A stretch of 64,000 nt of DNA, from positions 55,384 through 119,383 of the forward strand of contig DIWS01000019.1 of assembly GCA_002423585.1 (NCBI GenBank), written 5' to 3'. The position numbers and the translations under genes are program-made. The notes under the pieces were generated by a model. That model was not told the origin of the DNA, ran no database searches, and saw nothing but the letters and a program-made list of their open reading frames with translations. Shown here piece after piece: positions 8,342 to 16,992 of the stretch. Source of the stretch: Actinobacteria bacterium UBA6100 (lineage in GTDB: Bacteria; Actinomycetota; Coriobacteriia; Anaerosomatales; Anaerosomataceae). Position 1 is the stretch's first letter. The number at the start of each line of letters is the position of its first letter.

Positions 8342-9148
8342 TCATGCCCCCTTGGCCTGATCGAGGCTGCGCTTGAGCAGGGCCATCATGTCGATGACCT
8401 CGCCACCTTCGGCAGCCGGCGCCTCGGCGGGCACCGGCGCGACCGCCACCTCGCCGGTCGTGACCTTGCGATCGATCACGCCGAGCACGTCGTCGCGGTA
8501 GCTGTCCGTGAGCGTGGAGGGGTCGAACGGCTCCACCATCGCCTCCACGAGCTGCCCGGCGAGCGCGAGCTCCTTCTCGGTCACGCCGAGTTCGGCCAGG
8601 TCCGCCGACGGTAACTCGATGTCGGCCGCCGAGCGCAGCTCATGCGGGAACCGCAGGATCTCAAGCATGAGCGCATCACCCGCGGGCACGAGCGCGGCCG
8701 CACGCTGACGCGTGCGGATCACGATGTAGGCCAGCGCGACGTAGCCCGAGCGAGCGAGCGTCTCGCGCAGGATCGCGTACGCCTTGCGTGCGGCGGGCGT
8801 TGCCGGCGTGAGGAAGTACGGCTTGTCGAAGTAGGCGAGCGGGATCTCCTCGGCCTTCACCATCGCCACGATGTCGATCGTCCGGGTCGCTTCGACGTTC
8901 GCGGCCCGCAACTCATCGTCGGTGATCACCACGTAGCTGCCGGGATCGTACTCGTAGCCCTTCACGACCTCTTCCCACGGCACCTCCTCGCCGGTGACCG
9001 CGTTCACGCGCTGCTGCTTCACCGGCGCCATGTCGCGGCGGTCCAACTGATGGAACGCGAGATCGCGGGGCTCCTCGGCAGGGCGCACCTCGACGGGTAT
9101 GGTGACCAGACCGAAGCTGATGTCGCCGGTCCAGATGGAACGTGGCAT
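8342..9148 (-). CDS. ku: NHEJ protein Ku
   Basis: The 268-residue protein matches prokaryotic Ku: it opens with IWTGDISFGLVTIPVEV, has the YFDKPYFLTP segment, and ends in an Ala/Glu-rich linker and the short EVIDMMALLKRSLDQAK helix that recruits LigD. It forms a dimeric ring on broken DNA ends. The ATG has a GGGAGG site. It is the first gene of the ku-ligD pair, the full two-component NHEJ system. Confidence 0.96.
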   Translation of the reverse strand: MPRSIWTGDISFGLVTIPVEVRPAEEPRDLAFHQLDRRDMAPVKQQRVNAVTGEEVPWEEVVKGYEYDPGSYVVITDDELRAANVEATRTIDIVAMVKAEEIPLAYFDKPYFLTPATPAARKAYAILRETLARSGYVALAYIVIRTRQRAAALVPAGDALMLEILRFPHELRSAADIELPSADLAELGVTEKELALAGQLVEAMVEPFDPSTLTDSYRDDVLGVIDRKVTTGEVAVAPVPAEAPAAEGGEVIDMMALLKRSLDQAKGA

Positions 9149-9224
9149 GAGCGAACCTCCCGGGTCAGGGACCTGAGCAGGTCATACCCGAGGAGGCCGT
9201 GAGGGTCACGCGGACGGGCAGCCG

Positions 9225-10406
9225 CTAGCCCAGCAGCAGATCGACCACGCCGCGGCCCGGATCGACCAGAAGGCCGGTAGCCGAAGCCGCAGTCTCGCGG
9301 AACTCCACCCCGCTGTTCACGCCGATCCCGGGGCCCGCAAGCACGAACGGCACCGGCTCACCCACGTGCGTCTTGAGTTCGATGGGCGTGGGGTGGTCGG
9401 GCATCGCCAGCACGCGGATCTCGCCGAGACGGTCACGCAGCACGCTCACCATCTCGCGGTCGATCGCCTCGATGGCTGCCACCTTGCCCGCGACGTTCCC
9501 GGCATGCCCCTCTTCATCCGGCGACTCCACATGCACGATCACGAGATCGTGGTCCTCGAGCGCAGCCAGCCCGCCCTCGATCTGGGCGCGGTAGTCGTTG
9601 TCCGGCCCGTCGCTCACCCCGGGGATGTCCAAACGGTCGATACCGAACAGCACGGCCAGACCGTTGAGAAGGTCCACGCCCGAGGTCATGGCCGCGCGCA
9701 CGCCCCGCAACTCGCTGAACGGCGCGAGGCCCCTGGGCGCGGCGCCGGGCCAGAACGGCCAGATGTCGGTAGCGGGCAGGTAGCCGCGGTCTGCGCGTGT
9801 GCGGTTGACCGCCGAAGCGGCGAGCACCGGCCGCGCGCGCTCCATCAGGTCCTCGAGCTGCGCGGCGCCCTCACCGTGCGGCGTCTTGCCGACGATCGGC
9901 TGATCGCTGATGTCGTGGGGAGGCGTGTACGCGAGATCGAGCAGTTCCGGGTGCCCCTTCACCACGAGGATGTGACGGTACGCCACCCCGGGGTAGAACC
10001 TGAACGTTTCGTCGCCGAGCGCCTCGCCGAGCTCGGACACGATCGCGCGGGACTCCTCCGTCTTGATGTGCCCGCACGCGTACGACGTCATGATGCCGTC
10101 GGTGATGGTGACGGTGTTCAGACGCAGCGCGATCTCGTCATCGGCAAGGGCGATGCCCATGCTCGCGGCCTCGATCGCGCCTCTGCCCACGTAGTCGGCC
10201 ACAGGATCGTAGCCAAGGATCGACGTACATGCCGCCGAAGACGACGGCTCCGTACCCGGCGGCACGGTCTGTGCGAGTCCCACCATGCCGGTGGCCGCCA
10301 ACGCGTCGAGGTTCGGCGTGTTCGCATAGCCGAGGGTGGTGCGGGAGCCCAACTCGTCGAGGGGCCAGCCGGCCGCACCATCGAGGATCAGGATGACGTG
10401 CTTCAC
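9225..10406 (-). CDS. AP-superfamily phosphoglycerate mutase (ApgM type) or homoserine kinase
   Basis: The 393-residue protein is an alkaline-phosphatase-superfamily member like archaeal cofactor-independent phosphoglycerate mutase: ILDGAAGWP at the N-terminus (metal Asp), a Ser-rich PGTEPSSSAACTSILGYDP where the phospho-Ser lies, VESPDEEGHAGN and MPDHPTP near the C-terminus (metal ligands). A close branch of this family is annotated as proposed homoserine kinase in bacteria lacking ThrB, often beside threonine synthase. Threonine synthase lies 1.5 kb away here, and no thrB is in the window. Sequence alone does not decide between the two roles. Confidence 0.85.
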   Translation of the reverse strand: MKHVILILDGAAGWPLDELGSRTTLGYANTPNLDALAATGMVGLAQTVPPGTEPSSSAACTSILGYDPVADYVGRGAIEAASMGIALADDEIALRLNTVTITDGIMTSYACGHIKTEESRAIVSELGEALGDETFRFYPGVAYRHILVVKGHPELLDLAYTPPHDISDQPIVGKTPHGEGAAQLEDLMERARPVLAASAVNRTRADRGYLPATDIWPFWPGAAPRGLAPFSELRGVRAAMTSGVDLLNGLAVLFGIDRLDIPGVSDGPDNDYRAQIEGGLAALEDHDLVIVHVESPDEEGHAGNVAGKVAAIEAIDREMVSVLRDRLGEIRVLAMPDHPTPIELKTHVGEPVPFVLAGPGIGVNSGVEFRETAASATGLLVDPGRGVVDLLLG

Positions 10407-10490
10407 GGAGCTCCCCCTTCGATCGCGGTGCGGGCGCTAGAATCGTACCTGCATGCACGCCATCCACACAAACCGACACCCGGGAGCCCC

Positions 10491-11021
10491 ATGGACGTCA
10501 ACACCGGATCACCCACCCTCGTCGGCGAGGGTTTCGAGCTCCGAGCGCTCGTGCGCCCGGATGCCGACGCGCTGCTCGCGCTCCTCCTCCAGCCGGGCGT
10601 GGCGCGGTGGTGGGGCGCGTACGATGCAGGGAAGGTCGAGCGGGACTTCTTCGGCCAGGAATGCGCATATACCTACCTCATCATCGTGGACGGCGAGATC
10701 GCCGGCGTGTTGCAGTTCCACGAGGTCACGGACCCCGACTACAAGAGCGCGGGCATCGACATCACGCTCGGCGAGGTGTACCAGGACCGCGGGTTGGGAA
10801 CGAGGGCGCTCAAGCGGCTCATCCGCTACCTCATCGATGAACGCGGTCACCATCGCATGACGATCGACCCGGCCACCGACAACCGCCGCGCGATCCACAC
10901 CTACGAGAAGGTCGGCTTCCGCACGGTCGGCGTGATGCGCGACTACGAGCGTGACATCACAGGCGCGTGGCACGACGGCCTGCTGATGGATCTGCTCGCG
11001 CGCGAGTTCGGGGCCGAGTAG
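10491..11021 (+). CDS. GNAT-family N-acetyltransferase
   Basis: The 176-residue protein has the GNAT fold: a strand with GEIAGVLQFHE, then the acetyl-CoA loop YQDRGLGTRALK (Q/R-x-x-G-x-G/A type), then NRRAIHTYEKVGFRTVG. It resembles the AAC(6')/RimJ-like group acting on amines; the true acceptor is unknown. It diverges from the mutase gene and its stop codon directly abuts the next ATG, so the two are co-translated. Confidence 0.85.
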   Translation: MDVNTGSPTLVGEGFELRALVRPDADALLALLLQPGVARWWGAYDAGKVERDFFGQECAYTYLIIVDGEIAGVLQFHEVTDPDYKSAGIDITLGEVYQDRGLGTRALKRLIRYLIDERGHHRMTIDPATDNRRAIHTYEKVGFRTVGVMRDYERDITGAWHDGLLMDLLAREFGAE

Positions 11022-11258
11022 ATGGAGGAGGACCGCGAGCAGATCGCGCGCTGGCTTGACGCGCTGTACGCCGGCACGAAAACGGTCACGCAACTCGATG
11101 CGATCATCCGCGCCGAGACGTTCGACCTGCCGACGGATGCCATGGACGTCGTGAACGGGCTGCCGCCCGGCCGCTACACCCGGACGCGCCTCTGCGACCA
11201 GCTCAACAGCGCGATCGTCGGCCGGGGCCTCTCGGCGTCACTCGGCACGCACGACTGA
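11022..11258 (+). CDS. Small hypothetical protein coupled to GNAT gene
   Basis: The 78-residue acidic protein starts immediately after the TAG of the GNAT gene (TAGATG). It has no Cys pairs, signal or membrane segment; a central PPGRYTRTRLCDQLN motif looks conserved-protein-like rather than random. I do not recognise the family. The junction suggests translational coupling and perhaps a linked function. Confidence 0.65.
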   Translation: MEEDREQIARWLDALYAGTKTVTQLDAIIRAETFDLPTDAMDVVNGLPPGRYTRTRLCDQLNSAIVGRGLSASLGTHD

Positions 11259-11262
11259 CGCG

Positions 11263-11850
11263 CTAGGCGTTCGGACGCGTGGCAGTGGCTATCAGGTGCC
11301 ACACGAGTGTCGTCTCGTCGATCGCCACACCCACGAAGCCCGCATCGCGCAGGAGCGCAGCGAGATCCTCGCCGCTCACGCGGACCTCCTGCGGCGGGCC
11401 CTTGGGGGTATCGCGGAGCGCCCAATCCACCACGAGCAGCCGACCGCCGGGCTTGAGCAGGCGCAGCGCCTCGGCGTACGAGGCGGGCGGATCCGCGAGT
11501 TCGTGATGGATGTTGATCATGTAGACGACGTCGGCGATGCCGTCGCCGAGCGGGACGCTGGTCTCCTCGGCCTTGACCGGCGAGATGCGGCCCTGGGCCA
11601 CCTCGTGGCGGTTCACGCGCATCCAGTCGAGCATCTCGACGGCGGTGTCGGCCGCGTAGACGATGGCCTCCGGGGCGCGCCGTGCAAAGGCGGCCGCGAA
11701 CAACCCCGTACCGGCGCCGATCTCCACGATCGTGCGAGCGTCATCGAGCCCGCCGAGCACCGAGAAGAAGATCTCGGGCGGCAGGCTGTCGAAACGCCCG
11801 GGATCGTTCAGGCGCTCGAGCCTGGCCATGTCGAACTTGAGGTGCGCCAT
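11263..11850 (-). CDS. SAM-dependent class I methyltransferase
   Basis: The 195-residue protein has the Rossmann-type motif I VEIGAGTGLFAAAFARR, an acidic residue after strand 2 (YAADTAVEML), motif IV VVYMINIHHEL, and LKPGGRLLVVDW after that, typical of ubiquinone/menaquinone-type and arsenite-type class I methyltransferases. The substrate is not known. It has an AGGAGG site. It converges with the small gene ending at 11258 and diverges from thrC. Confidence 0.85.
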   Translation of the reverse strand: MAHLKFDMARLERLNDPGRFDSLPPEIFFSVLGGLDDARTIVEIGAGTGLFAAAFARRAPEAIVYAADTAVEMLDWMRVNRHEVAQGRISPVKAEETSVPLGDGIADVVYMINIHHELADPPASYAEALRLLKPGGRLLVVDWALRDTPKGPPQEVRVSGEDLAALLRDAGFVGVAIDETTLVWHLIATATRPNA

Positions 11851-11905
11851 CGAGAGTACCTCCTCCGTCTATGCGGCCGATTCTCGCATACGCCGCACCA
11901 TTTGG

Positions 11906-11911
11906 TACGAT
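11906..11911 (+). promoter_or_regulatory. Candidate -10 box, near-leaderless thrC
   Basis: TACGAT (11906-11911) lies 10 nt before the thrC ATG. With no Shine-Dalgarno sequence between them, a leader of only 3-4 nt is predicted. Confidence 0.35.
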
Positions 11912-11921
11912 GCGTCTCACC

Positions 11922-13463
11922 ATGCAGCCCGTCACGTACATAGACAGCCGGGACCTCGACGCCTCCCGGCCTACGTTCAGCGAGGTCGTTGTGCGCGGCA
12001 TCGCGCCGGGCGGCGGCCTGTACGTTCCCGAAGCGCTGCCGCTCTTCACGCTGCCCGAGATCCTCGAGCTCGCCGCGTGGCCCTACTGGCAGCGCGCCGC
12101 GTGGATCTTCCAGCATTTCGGCGTGGACTTCGACGAGGCACGCATCGCGGAGCTTATGCAGTCCGCATATGGCGCCCAGTGGGACGACGAACGCATCGCG
12201 CCCGTCGTTGAGGTCGTGGCCGGCACGCACGTGCTCGAGCTGTGGCACGGGCCCACCAGCGCATTCAAGGACATGGCGCTCCAGTGCATGCCGCTGTTCT
12301 TCTCGGCAGCGGTCGACCGCATGCAGGCCGAAGGCGAGCTCGCCGACGACTACCTTGTGCTCGTGGCGACCTCGGGCGACACCGGCAAGGCGGCTCTCGA
12401 AGGGTTCGCCGACCGCGAGCACACCGGCATCGTGATCTTCTACCCCGCGGGCGGCGTCTCCGACATCCAGCGGCTGCAGATGGTCACGCAGCGCGGCGCC
12501 AACGTGGGCGTCTTCGGCGTGCGGGGCAACTTCGACGACTGCCAGAACGCGGTCAAAGCCGCCTTCAACGACGACGCCTTCGCCTCTGAGCTGCACGCGG
12601 AGCGCAGGCTCAAGCTCTCCTCGGCGAACTCCATCAACTGGGGCCGCCTGCTCCCGCAGATCGCTTACTACGTGAGCGCCTATGCCGACATGGTGGCCGA
12701 AGGCGGCGTGAAGCCCGGCTCGCCGATGGACGTGTGCGTGCCCACCGGCAACTTCGGCAACATCCTGGGCGCGTACTACGCCAAGCGGATGGGCGTGCCG
12801 ATCGGGCGCCTGCTCTGCGCCAGCAACGAGAACAACGTGCTCGCCGACTTCATCGCCACGGGCACCTACGACATCTCTGACCGCGCGTTCGTGACCACGC
12901 CGAGCCCGAGCATGGACATCCTCATCTCGAGCAACCTCGAGCGGCTGCTCTACGAACTCGCCGGCGCCGAAGCGGTACGCGGCTGGATGGCCTCACTTGC
13001 GAGCGAGCGGCGCTTCACCGTCGACCGCGAGACGTTCGCGAAGGTGCGCGAGCTCATGACCGCCGACTGGGTCACCAACGACGAGAGCCTCGTCACCATC
13101 AAGCGCGTGTACGACGAGTACGGCTACCTCATGGACCCGCACACCGCAGTGGCATGGGAGGTGGCCGAGCGGCTTCGCGCCGAGGACCCGGTACTCGTGG
13201 TCTCCACCGCACACTGGGCGAAGTTCGGCGCGGACGTCTACCGGGCGCTTACACAGACCGCGTATGCCGCGAACCTTCCTGCCGGGGCCGCCGCGCTCAC
13301 GGGCCTTGAACTGCTCGACGAGGTGCGCACGCTTGCCCCCGGGGCCGGCCCGGTACCCGCCCCGCTGGCCGAGATCGCCACGCTTCCCGAGCGCTTCGGC
13401 GCAGTGGTCGATGCCGGGCGTGAGGGCATCGAAGGGGCGGTCCGGGAGTGGCTCGCGCGATAA
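11922..13463 (+). CDS. thrC: Threonine synthase
   Basis: The 513-residue PLP enzyme converts O-phosphohomoserine to threonine. The N-terminus has YIDSRD and APGGGLYVPE; the PLP lysine is Lys116 in HGPTSAFKDMALQ; a phosphate-binding VATSGDTGKAALEG and VPTGNFGNILGAYYAK follow. The length fits the long bacterial/yeast class. ATG 11922 was chosen because upstream starts give non-homologous sequence. The expected partner, homoserine kinase, may be the mutase-family gene at 9225-10406. Confidence 0.96.
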   Translation: MQPVTYIDSRDLDASRPTFSEVVVRGIAPGGGLYVPEALPLFTLPEILELAAWPYWQRAAWIFQHFGVDFDEARIAELMQSAYGAQWDDERIAPVVEVVAGTHVLELWHGPTSAFKDMALQCMPLFFSAAVDRMQAEGELADDYLVLVATSGDTGKAALEGFADREHTGIVIFYPAGGVSDIQRLQMVTQRGANVGVFGVRGNFDDCQNAVKAAFNDDAFASELHAERRLKLSSANSINWGRLLPQIAYYVSAYADMVAEGGVKPGSPMDVCVPTGNFGNILGAYYAKRMGVPIGRLLCASNENNVLADFIATGTYDISDRAFVTTPSPSMDILISSNLERLLYELAGAEAVRGWMASLASERRFTVDRETFAKVRELMTADWVTNDESLVTIKRVYDEYGYLMDPHTAVAWEVAERLRAEDPVLVVSTAHWAKFGADVYRALTQTAYAANLPAGAAALTGLELLDEVRTLAPGAGPVPAPLAEIATLPERFGAVVDAGREGIEGAVREWLAR

Positions 13464-13556
13464 GCGCGCCGCCGCATCGCGTCCTATCGGGTACACTCGC
13501 CCACAGCCGGTTGGCGAGGGCCGGGTGGCTTGCTTCTTCGTCCAATCTGCTGCGCC

Positions 13557-13699
13557 ATGAGCCAGGGCGGCGACAGTGGCTCGGCGATCGTCGACTTGGG
13601 GAACAAGATCGTAGAGCAATACTCTTCGCAGGCAGCGCCGCGACGACTATCATCAACCGTATCGAGCACGTCTTCGCCGCACTCGACATAGGGCTGTGA
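13557..13699 (+). pseudogene. Relic of trypsin-like serine protease C-terminus
   Basis: From 13557 one frame reads MSQGGDSGSAIVDLGNKIV, the catalytic-Ser motif (GDSGS) of chymotrypsin-fold proteases. Another frame then continues ILFAGSAATTIINRIEHVF and ends ALDIGL-stop at 13699, which is the usual ending after that motif. A one-base shift around 13613-13619 separates the two halves. Upstream sequence has no protease homology, so this is a truncated, frameshifted remnant, not a gene. The next gene encodes what looks like the N-terminal domain of the same kind of protein. Confidence 0.6.
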
Positions 13700-13700
13700 C

Positions 13701-13979
13701 ATGACACGCACGAGCATCTTCGCGGTTGTCGCCGGCTGGTTCGGCTCCAGCCCACCCCCCGACTCACAACACACCGTCGACGTGCTCAACCGCAACGCCG
13801 AGCGGCTCATGCGGATGCGCGGGGTGATGAGCGTGGGGCTCGGCCAGACCGATGACGGTCGCCCGGCCATCACGCTCGGCCTCGAGAACCCTCTCGCCGT
13901 GCCTGCGGACCTGCCTGCGGAGATCGAAGGCGTGCCAGTGGTGCACGCAGACGTCGGTCGGCCCGAGGCGCTGGACTGA
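13701..13979 (+). CDS. Short protein like N-terminal domain of a serine protease
   Basis: The 92-residue protein has VLNRNAERLMRMRGVMSVGL, then DDGRPAITLGLENP, then PAEIEGVPVVHADVGRPEAL. This pattern (helix, GVGxG strand, PAxIDGVPV strand) opens some bacterial trypsin-like proteases that continue into a GDSGS domain. Here it stops after the prodomain-like part, and a strong terminator follows. It may be a decayed protease fragment or a free-standing regulator. No good ribosome site is seen before the ATG. Confidence 0.55.
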   Translation: MTRTSIFAVVAGWFGSSPPPDSQHTVDVLNRNAERLMRMRGVMSVGLGQTDDGRPAITLGLENPLAVPADLPAEIEGVPVVHADVGRPEALD

Positions 13980-13987
13980 TAGCCCAA

Positions 13988-14014
13988 GAAGGGCGCCCCC
14001 TGGGGGCGCCCTTC
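13988..14014. terminator. Bidirectional terminator before glnA
   Basis: GAAGGGCGCCCCC (13988-14000) pairs perfectly with GGGGGCGCCCTTC (14002-14014). It ends in TTCTCTC on the plus strand and TTCTTGG on the minus strand, between convergent genes. Confidence 0.75.
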
Positions 14015-14038
14015 TCTCATCTCGAACCGCGCACGCCG

Positions 14039-15367
14039 CTACAGCAGCGGCAAGTACTCCTCGAGCTCGTAGGGCGTGACACGCGTGTGGTAGTTCATCC
14101 ACTCGGCCCGCTTGTTACGCAGGATGTACTCGAACACCTGGTCGCCGAGCGCCTCGCGGACCATCTGGCTCTTCTCCATCTCCACGATAGCCTCGTCCAG
14201 ATCACCCGGAAGGGTGCCGATGCCGCCGAGGTCACGCTCGGCCTGCGTCATCTCGTAGACGTCGTCGGTGACATCGGGCGCGAGCTCAAGGCCCTGCTCG
14301 ATACCGTCGAGGCCGGCGGCGAGCATCACCGCGAAGGCAAGGTACGGATTGCACGCGGGATCCGGCGAGCGGAGCTCGACGCGGGTGGCGTTCTCCTTGC
14401 CCGGCTTGTACATCGGCACACGCACGAGCGCGGAGCGGTTCCTGTGCGCCCAGCAGATGTACACCGGCGCCTCGTAGCCCGAGACGAGACGCTTGTAGCT
14501 GTTGACCCACTGGTTCGTGATGAGGCAGGTCTCGCGCGCATGCGCCAGGATGCCGGCGATGTAGCTCTTCGCGATCGCCGAGAGATGGAACGGGTCGTTC
14601 GCGTCGTAGAAGGCGTTCTTGCCGTCCTTGAAAAGCGACTGGTGCACGTGCATGCCGCTCCCCGCCTCGCCGAACATCGGCTTCGGCATGAACGAGGCAT
14701 ACACGCCGTTCTGCTGCGCGACCTCCTTCACGACCACGCGGTAGGTCATGACGTTGTCCGCCATGTTGAGGGCCTCGGCGTAGCGTAGGTCGATCTCGTG
14801 CTGGCTCGGCCCCACCTCGTGATGGCTGTACTCCACCTGGATACCAAAGCGCTTGAGCGCGCGAACCGTGTCCTTGCGCAGGTCCACGGCAAGGTCGCGC
14901 GTGGTCTGGTCGAAGTACGTGCCCCGGTCCAGCACCTCGGTGCCCCGGTCGTCCTTGAAGTAGTAGTACTCAAGCTCGGGACCCACGAAGAACGTGTAGC
15001 CCATCTTCGCGGCGCGCTCGAGCTGGCGCTTCAGCACGTAGCGAGGATCGGCCTCGTACGGCGTACCGTCAGGGTGCACGATGTCGCAGAACATCGTGGC
15101 CACGGCCTGCCCGCTCTGCCGCCATGGAAGAATCTTGAGCGTCTTGGGGTCGGGGTAGGCGATCATGTCCGACTCCTGGATGCGCGCGAATCCCTGGATC
15201 GAGCTACCGTCGAAGCCCATGCCCTCGGTCATGGCCATCTCGAGTTCCGCGACGTCCATCGTGAACGCCTTCAGAAAGCCGAGCACGTCCGTGAACCAGA
15301 GGTGGATGAACTCGATCTTCTGATCCTTGATCTGCTGGATCACATCGTGCCGTAACTCCTGTGGCAT
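14039..15367 (-). CDS. glnA: Glutamine synthetase, type I (alpha-like)
   Basis: The 442-residue enzyme makes glutamine from glutamate, ammonia and ATP. It has GFDGSSIQGF, the ATP-site GPELEYYYF, HHEVGPSQHEIDLRY, GSGMHVHQSL and NRSALVRVP. The length and lack of an adenylylation-loop region suggest the GSI-alpha class, which is controlled by transcription or feedback rather than adenylylation. A GGAGGAGGG site sets the start at 15367. It diverges from gdhA, so both ammonia-assimilation enzymes share one 114-bp regulatory region. Confidence 0.95.
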   Translation of the reverse strand: MPQELRHDVIQQIKDQKIEFIHLWFTDVLGFLKAFTMDVAELEMAMTEGMGFDGSSIQGFARIQESDMIAYPDPKTLKILPWRQSGQAVATMFCDIVHPDGTPYEADPRYVLKRQLERAAKMGYTFFVGPELEYYYFKDDRGTEVLDRGTYFDQTTRDLAVDLRKDTVRALKRFGIQVEYSHHEVGPSQHEIDLRYAEALNMADNVMTYRVVVKEVAQQNGVYASFMPKPMFGEAGSGMHVHQSLFKDGKNAFYDANDPFHLSAIAKSYIAGILAHARETCLITNQWVNSYKRLVSGYEAPVYICWAHRNRSALVRVPMYKPGKENATRVELRSPDPACNPYLAFAVMLAAGLDGIEQGLELAPDVTDDVYEMTQAERDLGGIGTLPGDLDEAIVEMEKSQMVREALGDQVFEYILRNKRAEWMNYHTRVTPYELEEYLPLL

Positions 15368-15421
15368 GGTCCCTCCTCCATGCGCCGTCACCGGCGCAAG
15401 ATCACATCCCTCAATGCGAAC

Positions 15422-15457
15422 ACAGTACGATACACTAGCCGAAATTCAAACGCGTTT
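15422..15457. promoter_or_regulatory. Divergent glnA/gdhA control region with dyad
   Basis: For glnA, minus-strand TTGAAT (15449-15444) and TACTGT (15427-15422) are 16 bp apart. For gdhA, TACACT (15431-15436) is a possible -10 box. The perfect palindrome AAACGCGTTT (15448-15457), flanked by GAAATTC and TTTCG, overlaps the glnA -35 box and is a candidate operator. The regulator is not in the window. Confidence 0.4.
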
Positions 15458-15481
15458 CGTATGTATGAAGGGGGAGTTTCC

Positions 15482-16843
15482 ATGTCAGGGTACGCTGCCG
15501 AGTTCATGGACGCCGTGCGATCCAAGAATCCCGGCGAACCGGAGTTCCTGCAGGCCGTGGCCGAGGTCGTCGAGTCATGCAGCGTCGTCCTCGATCGTCA
15601 TGCCGACTTGCGCGAGGCCAAGATCCTCGAGCGCATGGTGGAGCCCGAGCGCGTCATCATGTTCCGCGTGCCCTGGCAGGGCGACGACGGTGAGTTCCAC
15701 ATCAACCGCGGGTTCCGGATCGAGATGAACAGCGCGATCGGGCCCTACAAGGGCGGCCTGCGCTTCCACCCCTCGGTCAACCTCGGCATCCTGAAGTTCC
15801 TCGCCTTCGAGCAGGTCTTCAAGAACTCGCTCACCACGCTGCCGATGGGCGGCGGCAAGGGCGGCAGTGACTTCGATCCCAAGGGCAAGAGCGACGGCGA
15901 GGTCATGCGCTTCTGCCAGAGCTTCATGACCGAGCTCCAGCGCCACATCGGCCCCGATACCGACGTTCCCGCGGGCGACATCGGCGTGGGTGGACGCGAG
16001 ATCGGCTTCATGTTCGGCCAGTACAAGCGCCTGCGCAACGAGTTCACGGGCGTGCTCACGGGCAAGGGCCTCGGTTGGGGCGGCTCGCTCATCCGTCCGG
16101 AGGCCACCGGCTACGGCTGCGTGTACTTCGCCGCCGAGATGCTCGCCACACGCGGGGACTCGTTCGCCGGCAAGACCTGCCTGGTCTCGGGCAGCGGCAA
16201 CGTGGCCCAGTACACCATCGAGAAGATCCTCGACCTCGGCGGCACCGTGGTGACGGCATCGGACTCCGCCGGCTTCATCCACGACCCTGCCGGGATCGAC
16301 CGCGCCAAGCTCGCCTACCTCATGGAACTCAAGAACGTGAAGCGCGGCCGCGTCTCCGAGTACGCCGAGAAGTATCCGTCGGCCACGTACCACGCCGTGG
16401 ATCCCTCACTCGACCACAACCCGCTGTGGGCCGTGCCGGCCGACTGCGCGTTCCCGTCGGCGACCCAGAACGAGATCAACGCGGTCGATGCGCAGAACAT
16501 GCTCGCCAACGGTGTGATGCTGGTGGCCGAGGGCGCCAACATGCCCTCGAGCCCTGAAGCAGTGCACGCGTTCATCGAGGCGGGTCTTCTCTTCGCACCC
16601 GGCAAGGCGAGCAACGCAGGCGGTGTGGCCACCTCCGGTCTCGAGATGTCGCAGAACAGCATGCGCCTCGCGTGGACCCGCGAAGAGGTCGACACCCGCC
16701 TGCAGGGCATCATGCAGTCGATCCACCGGTCCTGCGTGGATGCGGCCGACACGTACGGCACGCCCGGCAACTACGTCAATGGCGCGAACATCGCCGGCTT
16801 CCTCAAGGTGGCCTACGCGATGAAGGACCAGGGCCTCGTCTAG
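15482..16843 (+). CDS. gdhA: Glutamate dehydrogenase (NADP type)
   Basis: The 453-residue hexameric-type enzyme catalyses reductive amination of 2-oxoglutarate. It has GPYKGGLRFHPSVN (substrate lysine 90), PMGGGKGGSDFDPKGKS (catalytic Lys126) and the dinucleotide-binding VSGSGNVAQYTIEK. The length and motifs match the assimilatory NADPH class. A GGGGGAG site lies five bases before ATG 15482. It pairs functionally with glnA. Confidence 0.96.
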   Translation: MSGYAAEFMDAVRSKNPGEPEFLQAVAEVVESCSVVLDRHADLREAKILERMVEPERVIMFRVPWQGDDGEFHINRGFRIEMNSAIGPYKGGLRFHPSVNLGILKFLAFEQVFKNSLTTLPMGGGKGGSDFDPKGKSDGEVMRFCQSFMTELQRHIGPDTDVPAGDIGVGGREIGFMFGQYKRLRNEFTGVLTGKGLGWGGSLIRPEATGYGCVYFAAEMLATRGDSFAGKTCLVSGSGNVAQYTIEKILDLGGTVVTASDSAGFIHDPAGIDRAKLAYLMELKNVKRGRVSEYAEKYPSATYHAVDPSLDHNPLWAVPADCAFPSATQNEINAVDAQNMLANGVMLVAEGANMPSSPEAVHAFIEAGLLFAPGKASNAGGVATSGLEMSQNSMRLAWTREEVDTRLQGIMQSIHRSCVDAADTYGTPGNYVNGANIAGFLKVAYAMKDQGLV

Positions 16844-16926
16844 CAGCGAACGGCCGAGTAACGGTTCACGCCGCCCACGCGGTAGAGCCGTCGGCGTAGG
16901 TGTAGACTGTGCCTCTGGCGCTCCAG

Positions 16927-16954
16927 GCGCCGCTCCCGTGATCGGGGGCGGCGC
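16927..16954 (+). terminator. Terminator after gdhA
   Basis: GCGCCGCTCCCG (16927-16938) pairs with CGGGGGCGGCGC (16943-16954) with one T-G wobble and a 4-nt loop, followed by TTGCGCGTT. It lies 84 nt after the gdhA stop. Confidence 0.5.
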
Positions 16955-16992
16955 TTGCGCGTTACTGCCGCCCACCACGAACGGACCAGCGA

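Noticed and set aside
9366..10490. Long open frame on the plus strand antisense to the mutase gene
   Set aside because: It is the GC-rich shadow of the real minus-strand gene, with a His/Arg/Val-rich composition and no motifs; only the GNAT part after 10491 is real.
13448..13699. Free-standing 83-residue protein covering the protease relic
   Set aside because: Only its last ~30 residues look like a protease end; the GDSGS motif is in another frame, so a frameshifted remnant explains it better.
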